NCBI GenBank assembly: GCA_000697455.1
Contig: JNET01034859.1
Span: 1-18,441 of the forward strand
Length of the DNA stretch: 18,441 bases
Direction of reading: 5' to 3'
Source of the DNA: Basidiobolus heterosporus B8920
Lineage: Eukaryota > Basidiobolomycota > Basidiobolomycetes > Basidiobolales > Basidiobolaceae
The notes beneath the pieces were generated by a model. That model ran no database searches. It was not told the origin of the DNA and was given only the letters and a program-made list of their open reading frames with translations. A program made the translations under genes and the position numbers. Positions 1 through 6,744 of this stretch are shown here, in pieces. Within the stretch, counting starts at the first letter, position 1; each line of letters begins with the position of its first letter.

Positions 1-598
1 GGGACGAACTGGTACAATTGCAACCGTTACGACGAAAAAAGCAGTACTGAAGCCAGGGATAAACAAGCCGACTCTAGAGCAACTCTGGAACGTTACCTTC
101 ATGTAAGTGTTGGTGTTTAATCGTAATATGGCTCGAATTCTTCTAAACTAACCAATCCTCTAGTACTACAACCGTTATGCTAATCATGAGCAAAGTGCTA
201 AACTGGATAGAGAAATGTATTTTAAAACCGAGAAGAAAATGGAAGAGATGCAACAAACCTCGGATTTATCTTGGATTGAAGTGCAATTTCTTAAAAAAGC
301 ATTGGATACCGTGGTGGAATGTCGTATGACTCTCAAGTGGACCTATGCCTTTGCTTTTTATCTCGTGAGGAACAATATGACCGCATTGTTTGAAGATAAT
401 CAAAGGGATCTGGAGATGGCTGTCGAACAACTGAGCGAACTTCTCGAAACACCAATCGCACCAAACAAGATCACCGAGTTGAAGCAGAACGTACTGGACA
501 AGAGCGTTTATGTTGCTAGCCGCAGAGAGGTTGTGTTAGAGGATACTGCTAAAGGGTTGGCCGAAGGCAGATGGGAGTTTATAATAGATTTGAAGTAA
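1..598 (+). CDS. Ariadne-family RBR E3 ubiquitin ligase (ARIH1-like), C-terminal part
   Basis: RBR-type ubiquitin ligases take ubiquitin from E2 onto a RING2 cysteine and pass it to substrates; Ariadne members are activated by neddylated cullins. The window starts inside the gene, so the RING1-IBR-RING2 part is missing. Exons are 1-102 and 164-598, with a phase-0 intron at 103-163 (GTAAGT..CTCTAG). The joined protein (about 179 residues) opens with WYNCNRY and [20 protein letters not shown], then KMEEMQQ and [13 protein letters not shown], which are hallmarks of the helical Ariadne domain that autoinhibits RING2. It ends near WEFIIDLK, close to the usual human ARIH1 end (WEYIED), so the C-terminus is probably complete. 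The family call is firm. Whether it is ARIH1- or ARIH2-like rests on the C-terminal domain only; ARIH1 fits better. Confidence 0.93.
103..163 (+). other. Intron of the Ariadne gene
   Basis: The donor is GTAAGTG and the acceptor CCTCTAG. The length of 61 nt is typical of this window. Removing it joins ..ERYLH to YYNRYANH in phase 0, matching the Ariadne family without a gap. Confidence 0.9.
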
Positions 599-815
599 AT
601 TCATTGATATAAACTCGTAAACATTTCAACACTTTTCACTCTGTTCCTTCTTTCAATTTACCTCCATCTTCACCCTCACCCTCACCCTCACACCCAACAC
701 TTGCCTCCTTAATTCACTCTCACATGTTCTCAATAAACGCCACGCTACATGTTTGATGACTTTTTTCACTGGACGAATGACACAGTAGAGAATATAATAT
801 ACCATTTATTTTAAT
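599..815. other. 3' flank of the Ariadne gene with a CACCCT simple repeat
   Basis: The stretch holds the 3' UTR. A short pyrimidine-rich repeat of CACCCT-like units lies at about 671-697 and a candidate AATAAA signal at 732-737. I see no coding sequence. Confidence 0.6.
732..737 (+). terminator. Candidate poly(A) signal, Ariadne gene
   Basis: This is a perfect AATAAA about 135 nt after the stop codon. It is the first such hexamer downstream. The call rests on motif and position only. Confidence 0.45.
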
Positions 816-865
816 TGTCTAACATGGGATTCGAACCCATACCTTAAAGCCTTCACTAATTAGAC
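816..865 (-). ncRNA. tRNA-like element 1: acceptor stem plus T-arm, D-arm missing
   Basis: This 50-nt element starts 3 nt after snoRNA A. The 5' acceptor strand GTCTAAT (865-859) pairs with GTTAGAC (823-817) over 7 bp with one G-T wobble, followed by A at the discriminator position. The T-arm ATGGG-TTCGAAT-CCCAT (840-824) is perfect and contains a consensus B box. Only 18 nt lie between acceptor and T-arm, too few for D and anticodon arms. The result is essentially an acceptor/T minihelix. It is not a normal decoding tRNA. Confidence 0.75.
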
Positions 866-868
866 GAG

Positions 869-953
869 ATGGATCAGACAGTGTGAATACAACAAGAGCA
901 TAAATCTACCGAAGTAGCATTTAATCTCGAAGAAAATAAATCATCATATCCAT
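869..953 (-). ncRNA. Box C/D snoRNA copy A, predicted 25S rRNA 2'-O-methylation guide
   Basis: Box C is ATGATGA at 947-941 and box D is CTGA at 877-874. A 5-bp terminal stem pairs ATGGA (953-949) with TCCAT (873-869), with one extra T before box C. The guide just 5' of box D reads TTGTTGTATTCACACTGT. Its complement contains CAGTGTGAATACAA, which as I recall is present in fungal 25S rRNA. An internal hairpin CTAC-TTCG-GTAG sits mid-molecule. I find no clear C'/D' pair. C/D snoRNAs act with fibrillarin, Nop56, Nop58 and Snu13 in the nucleolus. Confidence 0.85.
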
Positions 954-958
954 TAAGT

Positions 959-1008
959 GTCCACGCTTTAAGAGAAATCTTATGCTCTACCATTTAAGCT
1001 AGTTAGAC
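959..1008 (-). ncRNA. tRNA-like element 2: acceptor, D-arm and anticodon-like arm, T-arm missing
   Basis: The 5' strand GTCTAAC (1008-1002) is followed by TA and the D-arm GCTT-AAATGGTA-GAGC (999-984), an excellent A box. A short anticodon-like hairpin TAAG-ATTTCT-CTTA comes next. Its loop is too small for a standard 7-nt loop, so I assign no anticodon (TCT or TTC could be read). A degenerate 3' acceptor strand GTGGAC follows, without a T-arm. It lies between snoRNA B and snoRNA A. Confidence 0.65.
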
Positions 1009-1024
1009 TATTATGTGTGAAACG

Positions 1025-1106
1025 GGGATCAGACAGTGTGAATACAACAAGAACATAAATCCACCTTGGTGGCCTTTAATCTCGAAGAAAAAAGTCATCA
1101 CTTCCC
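1025..1106 (-). ncRNA. Box C/D snoRNA copy B
   Basis: Box C is GTGATGA at 1101-1095 and box D is CTGA at 1032-1029. The terminal stem pairs GGGA (1106-1103) with TCCC (1028-1025), differing from copies A and C but still paired. The 16 bases next to box D match the other copies exactly. The internal hairpin is CCAC-CAAG-GTGG, with a changed loop. A TTTTTT run directly after box C (1093-1088) would be expected to stop RNA polymerase III. Confidence 0.85.
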
Positions 1107-1118
1107 AAATTTCATCAA

Positions 1119-1167
1119 AGACTAACATGGGACTCGAACCCATACCTTAAGAAGTTCCTAATTAGAC
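1119..1167 (-). ncRNA. tRNA-like element 3: acceptor stem plus T-arm, D-arm missing
   Basis: GTCTAAT (1167-1161) pairs with GTTAGTC (1126-1120) with one mismatch and one wobble. The T-arm ATGGG-TTCGAGT-CCCAT (1143-1127) is intact. The middle (TAGGAACTTCTTAAGGT) is shortened as in element 1 and still resembles the anticodon-loop part of element 2. It sits between snoRNA C and snoRNA B. Confidence 0.72.
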
Positions 1168-1185
1168 TGATTTTTGTTCATCAAG

Positions 1186-1268
1186 GGATCAGACAGTGTG
1201 AATACAACTAGAGCATAAATCCACCGAAGTGGCATTTAATCTCGAAGATATAATAGGTCATCACATCC
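1186..1268 (-). ncRNA. Box C/D snoRNA copy C
   Basis: Box C is GTGATGA at 1264-1258 and box D is CTGA at 1192-1189. The terminal stem is short: GGA (1268-1266) with TCC (1188-1186). The guide differs from copy A by one base further out (CTAGTTG against CTTGTTG), outside the predicted 14-bp duplex. The internal hairpin is CCAC-TTCG-GTGG. It is the first unit in the direction of transcription and has no tRNA-like element in front of it. Confidence 0.85.
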
Positions 1269-1434
1269 GCTAAGAACAAAATCCGATCTATCTTCCCATT
1301 CCCCTAGCATCGTGATTCCGAAGAGTCACAACACAACCATGAAACAACCAATGCAAACTCAGACGAAGGAAAAATGGAAACACGTATACCTTACGCTTTT
1401 ATTCCTTTAAAAGGTTGGAATTAAAGAAAATCAC
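1269..1434. other. Spacer between the snoRNA array and RPS13, including the RPS13 3' UTR
   Basis: The right part holds the RPS13 3' UTR. The AT-rich left part could hold a promoter for the array, but I see no convincing TATA box. Confidence 0.5.
1398..1403 (-). terminator. Poly(A) signal of RPS13
   Basis: AATAAA on the minus strand lies about 32 nt after the RPS13 stop. Motif and spacing both fit. Confidence 0.65.
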
Positions 1435-1955
1435 TTAGGCGACCAAAGCGGAGGCGGTAGAAGATTCGTACTTCCAGTTGGGGGCCAATTGACCGGCAGT
1501 CTTGTAGTAACGAGCCAATCTGTGGATTCTGGATTCGATAAGAATCAAACGGTACTTAGAGTCACAATCTTTTCTGTTACGTTCCAAATGCTTACGAACG
1601 GCAACAGCCTTCTTGATGAGGTGGTAAAGATCTTCAGGGATCTCAGGGGCCAAACCGTTACCCTTCAAGATACGAAGAACCTTGTTACCGGTAACGCTCT
1701 TAACTTGGGGAATACCGTGAGAGTCTCTGAGGAGAACACCAATTTGGGAAGGAGTCATACCCTTCTTGGCGAGCTTGCAAATGTGTTCGCAAACTTCCTC
1801 AGGGGTAGCCTTTACCCAGGAAGGAGGAGTACGACGATAGGGGAGGGCAGAAGAGGCAATACCCTTACTATAAGTCAAGTTAGTGATTTGTGGTTGGATG
1901 CATCCATCAGTGGAATAGATTCCTATACTAACCCAGGAGTGTGCATGCGACCCAT
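1435..1955 (-). CDS. RPS13: 40S ribosomal protein uS15 (S13)
   Basis: uS15 is a small-subunit protein that binds 18S rRNA near the subunit bridge. Exons are 1955-1933 and 1867-1435, with a 65-nt intron at 1932-1868 (GTTAGT..TTATAG). The first exon codes for MGRMHTPG, with the G codon split by the intron, and the second continues [12 protein letters not shown]. The protein is 151 residues, the family's standard length. It contains [30 protein letters not shown] with one change (KGMTPSQIG), and a C-terminus of [17 protein letters not shown]. An unspliced read-through from further upstream would give a wrong N-terminus. The coding sequence uses a narrow set of codons (CGT, AAG, ACC), as expected for high expression. 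The gene is divergent from RPS20. Confidence 0.97.
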
Positions 1956-2411
1956 CTTGAATAATTAGCTCGACTGAGGGAGAAAACCGTAAAGAAGAGC
2001 GGAAAGGATGGACCAACAACAATTTCGGTAGATTTTAATTCATTTGATTTTCCTTCCCTTGTCGAATAGGACACCTGAATTTTGGGAAAATCTTTTTTTC
2101 TGAAATTGGGTGACACGGGAAAATTATGGATCAATATAAGTGAATTCAATGCGATTCAATGGGATTAATTGGGACTTAATGTAATTGTTGCACGATAATT
2201 GCTGTGAAATCGTCATCTTCTAGATCAATAAACATTCTTGACAGAGCTACCATTCATTGGTCGATTTCATGTGGAGGTTGAAAAAAAAACCCAGTCCAGC
2301 AATATAAGCTGATTACGCTCCTGAGGCTTCCTTCTTCTTTCAACAAATCCTCTAGTCACCGCTGTGCCGTGGGCTTTATTAATTTGTTAATTTTGCTGTA
2401 TAAATTCAACC
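1956..2411. promoter_or_regulatory. Shared divergent promoter region of RPS13 and RPS20
   Basis: This stretch of 456 bp separates two divergent ribosomal protein genes and holds no ORF of note. It contains a 10-bp-phased degenerate repeat at 2142-2180 (TCAAT/TTAAT blocks), an inverted CCAAT box (ATTGG, 2256-2260), and a pyrimidine-rich tract before the RPS20 start (about 2325-2345). A shared promoter would co-regulate the two subunit proteins; this is inferred from layout. Confidence 0.6.
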
Positions 2412-2777
2412 ATGGCTTACGTCGCTAAGGGAAAACCCGGTTTCGAAGAACAAGTCGAGGCTAAGATCCACAAGATTCGCATCACTTTGACTTCTCGTAA
2501 TGTCAAGAATCTTGAGAAGGTCTGCGCCGACCTTGTCTCTCGTGCCAAGGATAAGCAACTCCGTGTTAAGGGACCCGTCCGCCTTCCCACCAAGGTCCTT
2601 CGTATCACCACCCGTAAGACTCCTAACGGTGAAGGTTCCAAGACCTGGGATCGTTTCGAAATGAGAATCCACAAGCGTCTCATCGATCTTCACTCTCCTT
2701 CTGAGATCGTTAAGCAAATTACTTCTATCTCCATCGAACCTGGAGTAGAGGTTGAAGTCACTATTGCTGACGCTTAA
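2412..2777 (+). CDS. RPS20: 40S ribosomal protein uS10 (S20)
   Basis: uS10 lies in the head of the small subunit. The 121-residue protein is encoded without an intron. It shows [22 protein letters not shown], the loop [33 protein letters not shown], and a C-terminus of [17 protein letters not shown], all characteristic of eukaryotic S20. The start sits in a good context (CAACCATGGC). Codon choice is strongly biased, as in the other ribosomal genes here. Dense shadow ORFs in other frames are a by-product of that bias. Confidence 0.97.
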   Translation: MAYVAKGKPGFEEQVEAKIHKIRITLTSRNVKNLEKVCADLVSRAKDKQLRVKGPVRLPTKVLRITTRKTPNGEGSKTWDRFEMRIHKRLIDLHSPSEIVKQITSISIEPGVEVEVTIADA

Positions 2778-2801
2778 TTGACATCATTTCGGAAAATATT
2801 G

Positions 2802-2807
2802 AATAAA
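2802..2807 (+). terminator. Poly(A) signal of RPS20
   Basis: AATAAA lies 25 nt after the RPS20 stop codon. Confidence 0.7.
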
Positions 2808-2869
2808 ATATTCGGAATTACTCCTTAAACATAATTTCACCGTTGAAACATGTAGTTTAGTGATACCCT

Positions 2870-2879
2870 GATATAAAAG
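2870..2879 (+). promoter_or_regulatory. TATA box of the small secreted protein gene
   Basis: GATATAAAAG lies about 65 nt before the chosen ATG, followed by a pyrimidine-rich start region (TTCTCTCTTCCTCTTTTCTTC). It is the clearest TATA element in the window and suggests a strongly inducible gene. Confidence 0.6.
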
Positions 2880-2940
2880 CTGGGAGTCTCCAAGTTGATC
2901 GTTAGTTCTCTCTTCCTCTTTTCTTCAAGTGAAAGTCCAG

Positions 2941-3312
2941 ATGCACAAGTCTATCGGTCTGCTTCTTGTGTGTTCTTTCATAGGTGCTGGTCTCTCCGCC
3001 CCGGTTGGACTTTCGAAAAGAGGAAGATTGAATGAATCGGAGGATTTTGATACAATCAACGAATTAAACTACAGTAGCTCGGTTATCGGCAGAGCTACCG
3101 GATTGACTCGTGCCTCCGTGGATGGCTTGCTAGACATACTTGGTGTGAAAAGTTCCCATGGACTGGATACCAAGGGCATGGTGAATATACTTAGAGATCC
3201 AGCTAAATTAAACAAAATTAAGGAAATATTTCAAAAGCTAATGACCTCAGGCAAACTCTCTTCCAAATTTCCCACCAAGTTACAAGCTTTGATTTACTCC
3301 TTCATGGGCTAA
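2941..3312 (+). CDS. Small secreted protein with signal peptide and Kex2-type site, unknown function
   Basis: I do not recognise this family. From the first ATG (2941) it is 123 residues; the frame stays open upstream only to a GTG, which is an unlikely start. Residues 1-20 (MHKSIGLLLVCSFIGAGLSA) look like a signal peptide. A dibasic KR follows at 26-27, fitting Kex2-like processing, and would leave a mature chain of about 96 residues starting GRLNES. Two N-glycosylation sequons are visible (NES at 31, NYS at 43). The mature chain has no cysteine, which sets it apart from typical disulfide-rich fungal effectors. The C-terminal half is likely helical and is basic (KLNKIKEIFQKLM, KLSSKFPTKLQALI). 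The TATA box and poly(A) signal support a real gene. Confidence 0.75.
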   Translation: MHKSIGLLLVCSFIGAGLSAPVGLSKRGRLNESEDFDTINELNYSSSVIGRATGLTRASVDGLLDILGVKSSHGLDTKGMVNILRDPAKLNKIKEIFQKLMTSGKLSSKFPTKLQALIYSFMG

Positions 3313-3399
3313 GCCAGTGAGATAACTTCAATTGAATTGTTTTGGAGGCTGACAGTTGTAAGGTTAGGTGTATTATTTAATTTTAAGTTATTGTTGAAC

Positions 3400-3405
3400 A
3401 ATAAA
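3400..3405 (+). terminator. Poly(A) signal of the secreted protein gene
   Basis: AATAAA lies about 88 nt after the stop, within the 178-bp gap to the convergent COG7 gene. Confidence 0.6.
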
Positions 3406-3490
3406 ATATTGGTTTCATCGGAATTAGTTGCTTGAAATAGTTGCTCGAAATAGACCGTTTGTAGGGATCTATAAGAATTAAACAATCATT

Positions 3491-6292
3491 CTAGCATCCC
3501 CGAATTCTCTTGATTTGAATAAGAACCTCCCGAGTTCCTTCTTGTTCTAATAATTTTCTGTCTTCTGAAGAAATTTCGGAGTTCACATCTAGCTGTAAGG
3601 ATTGTGTTGCTAGTCTAAGCATCTCCGGTGACCATTCAAGACCCCTGAAAATCCCCAAGAGCTTATATCCAGGCGTGATATCGATTGCTAACAATATGTT
3701 AGTGAAGTATTCAATGTCTGTAGCTATTTGCTTAGCACCCAATGTACTAATCTTATCAAGCCCAAGAATTAGTTCGCATAATTTATTCTGCGTGACCTGT
3801 GCTAACGAGTTGATCCACCGATGGGTGATTTCAATACGTCTATTAGTCTCATGGATTTGATCAGAGGAGTTAACGGAGGCAATACGTGGACGTGCACCAG
3901 AGACAGAAGAGCTACGGCGATTTCGTGTTGGGAATGCGGTGTTCGAGTGATCAGATGAAACTGTGGAGTATGAGCGAGTGCGGGTCAATCCTGGTGGGCT
4001 TGGACGGTCACCGCCAGTACGGTTCCGAGGGTTGAGTTTATCGGATGTTAGCCCTGGTGATGATGTATTGGTTGAAGAGGCAGATGCGTTTCCACTAATC
4101 ACGGGTTGACTATATGGCAGAGTATCCAACGAGAAGCCGAAGGCGTCGTGGCTGGTGTATGATTCCAGTTGTTGCGGCAAAGTCAATAAATATTCACCGA
4201 TCCGGGTAATATATGTTGATGGGGAAAGACTGAATTTCGGGATTTGGAGTTGACGTGAAGTAGCTTGGGTTTCTTTGGAAGTCCACGCCGTGTTTTTCTC
4301 AAAATCAGCAAACTGCTTCTTGATGATGACAAAGAGAATGTCGAATAGGTATCTCTGACATTGTTCGGTGAGTTTCTTGGACGCAATACAAGGCTTCTCC
4401 AATAGCAGGAAGGGTTTACCCTTGGTTTTAGCTAGCAAGCTACGCAACTCTAGACTGTTGAGTGTAGATTCTTTAAGCAAGGCTAAAGAAGTGACGGTGA
4501 TGTCTTGAGCCGGAATCAGGAAGCCGGATGGATTTTCATCGTGAAGAGCATCCGTGTGATCGTTTTCTTTTCCGAATACTAGCTCATCATTCAAAAGGTT
4601 CTCAGTAAATAAGATGACTTTTGTGGCGTCTTTCTCGAACTCTTCGATTTGAGTAGCTATATTCTGACAGACGCTAAGTAGCTCCAAACCAAGTTGGAAT
4701 AGCTGCCAATTTACCTCCTGATATTCCTCGCCCTCTACACCTTCTTCTTCCAATATCTGTGGAAGTGTGATGGAATTCTGCTCGTTGAATACAGACGATA
4801 GCTGGCTGCAGTGGCCACTTAACTCATCTATCAAGTTACAGATGTGTTTAGACACTGAGTTGGTCATTCCGACGCTAGCAAATCCATGAGTGAAGTAAAG
4901 GCATCTTGAAAGGGCAGCGTTAAAAACGTTGAATGCTTTGGGGACAATATCTAACATGTAGCGTACAAGTGAATCACCAGTTTCTTTGGATGGATCAATC
5001 TTGCGAAGCTTGCCAAGAGTGATTTCAAGATAGGCACTTTCGTACTCAGGGTACTTGCATTGGTGTGGTAGAAATCCTTCAAACACAGAGTCCCCCCAAT
5101 GACTCAAGTCGATAATTGGGTTGCTTTGGTTCTGTTCGTATAGCTGACTCAACAAACGCTCTACACTACTACCAAACTTCTCTGATGCTTTGAAGGCTCT
5201 GATCAACTCGGGCAGAGAATCAGTCATAGGTCGTTGACCAACCAACGTATCAATCTGAGAAGGTAACGAAGGTTTTAGAGAGCTAAACACATCGCGTATG
5301 AGCGCGTATATGACGGAATCGGGTTTGGGGAAGATCTCCGCACACCAGCTTTTCTCTTGATTCAACATGATGAAGACTTCCTCAAAAAATTTGGATAAAA
5401 AATCTCCAAAGTTCAAAGTGGATATTTTCCCCGTGGTTATGTCGCTGCCATCTGATTTTTCTGCCAATGATCCTTCCCATAAATTGACAAGGGAAGTTTC
5501 GCGGCTGTGAAAATATGTTTCAAGAAATACTTCTTCTTTGTGAATTCTGTTAAAAATATTATACAAATTTCTACAGTCCTTGGCATCTCTACCGTCAATT
5601 GCCGTGCTAAGTAAAGGTCGTAGCGCATGCTCCAGCTGAGTTTTTAGATTATCCAGCAACGTTAGTCTTCCTTCATACTCGTGAGAATCCTGAAACATTG
5701 CTAAGCTATTCTGGGCTTCTTCCAATCGACTGGTAACATCGAGGTATGCTTTCTTAGCCATTAGGGTACTGACTTCGGCACCAAGATTGTTCCACGTTTC
5801 TGCTTCACGTAAAACATTCTTGGAGGCTTCCATTCGAGACTTGATCAGCTCCAACTTCACCAAATCATACAAAGTATTATCTTCTTTCCGTATAACAGTC
5901 GCCAGCTCTTTGTTTATTTTGACAATTTTCCCCTTTGCTGCAACCGCTTCTTGTTTTATGGTTTCCAGGTCGTAGATTATTCTCGGTAGATTTTTGGTGA
6001 CACTCTCACAAGTGGTTTCAAGTCGTTTGTTCAACTCATGACTAAGTAACTGTAGTCTGGTGACATACATGAAAGCTTGTTTTTCCAGAGTTGTGTTTAG
6101 TGGTTCGCTTTCGTTCGTTAGCTTTGATTCTTCGCTCTCACTGCTTAACGTGCTAACCTCTGAAGAAACATCGTCCACCTGAAGATGTTTTTGCTTCAAG
6201 ATACGAGTGGAATTCTCACTTGATAAGGAGCTGTTGATCCAGTCTTTTAGTACAAAATCGGGAGATAAGAAAGCGTTAAAATTGCCCGACAT
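3491..6292 (-). CDS. COG7: Conserved oligomeric Golgi complex subunit 7 (COG7)
   Basis: COG7 belongs to lobe B of the COG tether, which captures vesicles recycling Golgi glycosylation enzymes. The protein is 933 residues in one exon. The N-terminus (NFNAFLSPDFVLKDWINSSL) fits the family opening. It is followed by a helical region (KLQL-type YVTRLQLLSHELNKRLE, NLPRIIYDLETIKQEA, KSRMEASKNVLREAETWNNL) that aligns with animal COG7. Near the C-terminus, KISTLGAKQIATDIEYFTNILLAI is another family signature. Residues of about 733-808 form a Ser/Pro/Arg-rich, probably disordered insert with basophilic kinase-like sites (RTRSYS, RRSSSVS), making it longer than animal COG7 (about 770). It is convergent with the secreted protein gene and unusual here for lacking introns beside a many-exon neighbour. 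Confidence 0.9.
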   Translation of the reverse strand: MSGNFNAFLSPDFVLKDWINSSLSSENSTRILKQKHLQVDDVSSEVSTLSSESEESKLTNESEPLNTTLEKQAFMYVTRLQLLSHELNKRLETTCESVTKNLPRIIYDLETIKQEAVAAKGKIVKINKELATVIRKEDNTLYDLVKLELIKSRMEASKNVLREAETWNNLGAEVSTLMAKKAYLDVTSRLEEAQNSLAMFQDSHEYEGRLTLLDNLKTQLEHALRPLLSTAIDGRDAKDCRNLYNIFNRIHKEEVFLETYFHSRETSLVNLWEGSLAEKSDGSDITTGKISTLNFGDFLSKFFEEVFIMLNQEKSWCAEIFPKPDSVIYALIRDVFSSLKPSLPSQIDTLVGQRPMTDSLPELIRAFKASEKFGSSVERLLSQLYEQNQSNPIIDLSHWGDSVFEGFLPHQCKYPEYESAYLEITLGKLRKIDPSKETGDSLVRYMLDIVPKAFNVFNAALSRCLYFTHGFASVGMTNSVSKHICNLIDELSGHCSQLSSVFNEQNSITLPQILEEEGVEGEEYQEVNWQLFQLGLELLSVCQNIATQIEEFEKDATKVILFTENLLNDELVFGKENDHTDALHDENPSGFLIPAQDITVTSLALLKESTLNSLELRSLLAKTKGKPFLLLEKPCIASKKLTEQCQRYLFDILFVIIKKQFADFEKNTAWTSKETQATSRQLQIPKFSLSPSTYITRIGEYLLTLPQQLESYTSHDAFGFSLDTLPYSQPVISGNASASSTNTSSPGLTSDKLNPRNRTGGDRPSPPGLTRTRSYSTVSSDHSNTAFPTRNRRSSSVSGARPRIASVNSSDQIHETNRRIEITHRWINSLAQVTQNKLCELILGLDKISTLGAKQIATDIEYFTNILLAIDITPGYKLLGIFRGLEWSPEMLRLATQSLQLDVNSEISSEDRKLLEQEGTREVLIQIKRIRGC

Positions 6293-6744
6293 TGTGATTC
6301 ATTCGAAACTTGTGGTAATGAAAGTGAGGAAATGTTGGCCTAGAAATGTGTTAATAAGTACTTGTAGATAACCACCTATAGTATCTGCACTCGTTCGAGA
6401 GCTTTGGACTAGTTAATAGGATAAATGGAGTACAAAATAAATATGAGCATTGGTTCTTTTGCCCTAAATTAATCAGGATACGTCACTAGACTTATTTATA
6501 CGAGTTTTGACGATCTTATTGAGCATTTACACAATATTATAGCCGATCAGTCTTTCATAGGATTTCACCATAGGCTACTACAACGGCAGAGGATTGGTAT
6601 TTAATTGTCTATTTTATTACTTGCATTCAATGGTTAATTCACCTCTGGTGTAACCTGTGCTCTCTATATTTGATACAAAGCTGCTATTATGTGAGATTAT
6701 CCTAGGAGACTGATGACAGGTAAGGTTTGTCATCTGAGAGAAGC
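6293..6744. other. Intergenic region: COG7 promoter side and 3' flank of the CANIN-like gene
   Basis: The AT-rich stretch of 452 bp lies between two minus-strand genes. It must hold the COG7 promoter next to 6292. I see no ORF, tRNA or clear repeat, and no AATAAA for the gene ending at 6745. Confidence 0.5.

Larger units (their letters stand above)
816..1268 (-). repeat. Tandem array of three snoRNA plus tRNA-like units (period about 155-160 bp)
   Basis: Read on the minus strand, the order is snoRNA C (1268-1186), tRNA-like 3 (1167-1119), snoRNA B (1106-1025), tRNA-like 2 (1008-959), snoRNA A (953-869), tRNA-like 1 (865-816). Box D starts are spaced 160 and 155 bp apart and the tRNA-like starts 159 and 143 bp apart, so the whole unit was duplicated in tandem. 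The array lies on the same strand as RPS13 and begins about 130 nt past that gene's poly(A) signal. It could come from its own promoter or from read-through. The snoRNA parts are well conserved between units, while the linkers (3-18 nt) and tRNA-like parts have drifted. Confidence 0.85.

Noticed and set aside
816-865. A functional decoding tRNA gene
   Set aside because: Only 18 nt separate acceptor and T-arm, so D and anticodon arms are absent.
816-1268. Interpretation as an ordinary tRNA-derived SINE cluster
   Set aside because: Boxes C and D, the terminal stems and the conserved guide are not explained by a SINE. There is also no A-rich or T-rich tail, target-site duplication, or unit with both A and B boxes. 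Dispersed copies elsewhere in the genome cannot be excluded from this window.
869-1268. Hammerhead ribozymes in the repeated unit
   Set aside because: The GATGA motifs suggested this at first, but the CTGATGA...GAAA core and three-way junction are missing. The motifs fit box C instead.
1489-1968. A 159-codon plus-strand ORF
   Set aside because: It is antisense to RPS13, whose spliced product matches its family end to end.
2929-2940. Upstream GTG start giving a four-residue longer secreted protein
   Set aside because: GTG starts are rare in nuclear genes and the ATG at 2941 begins a better signal peptide.
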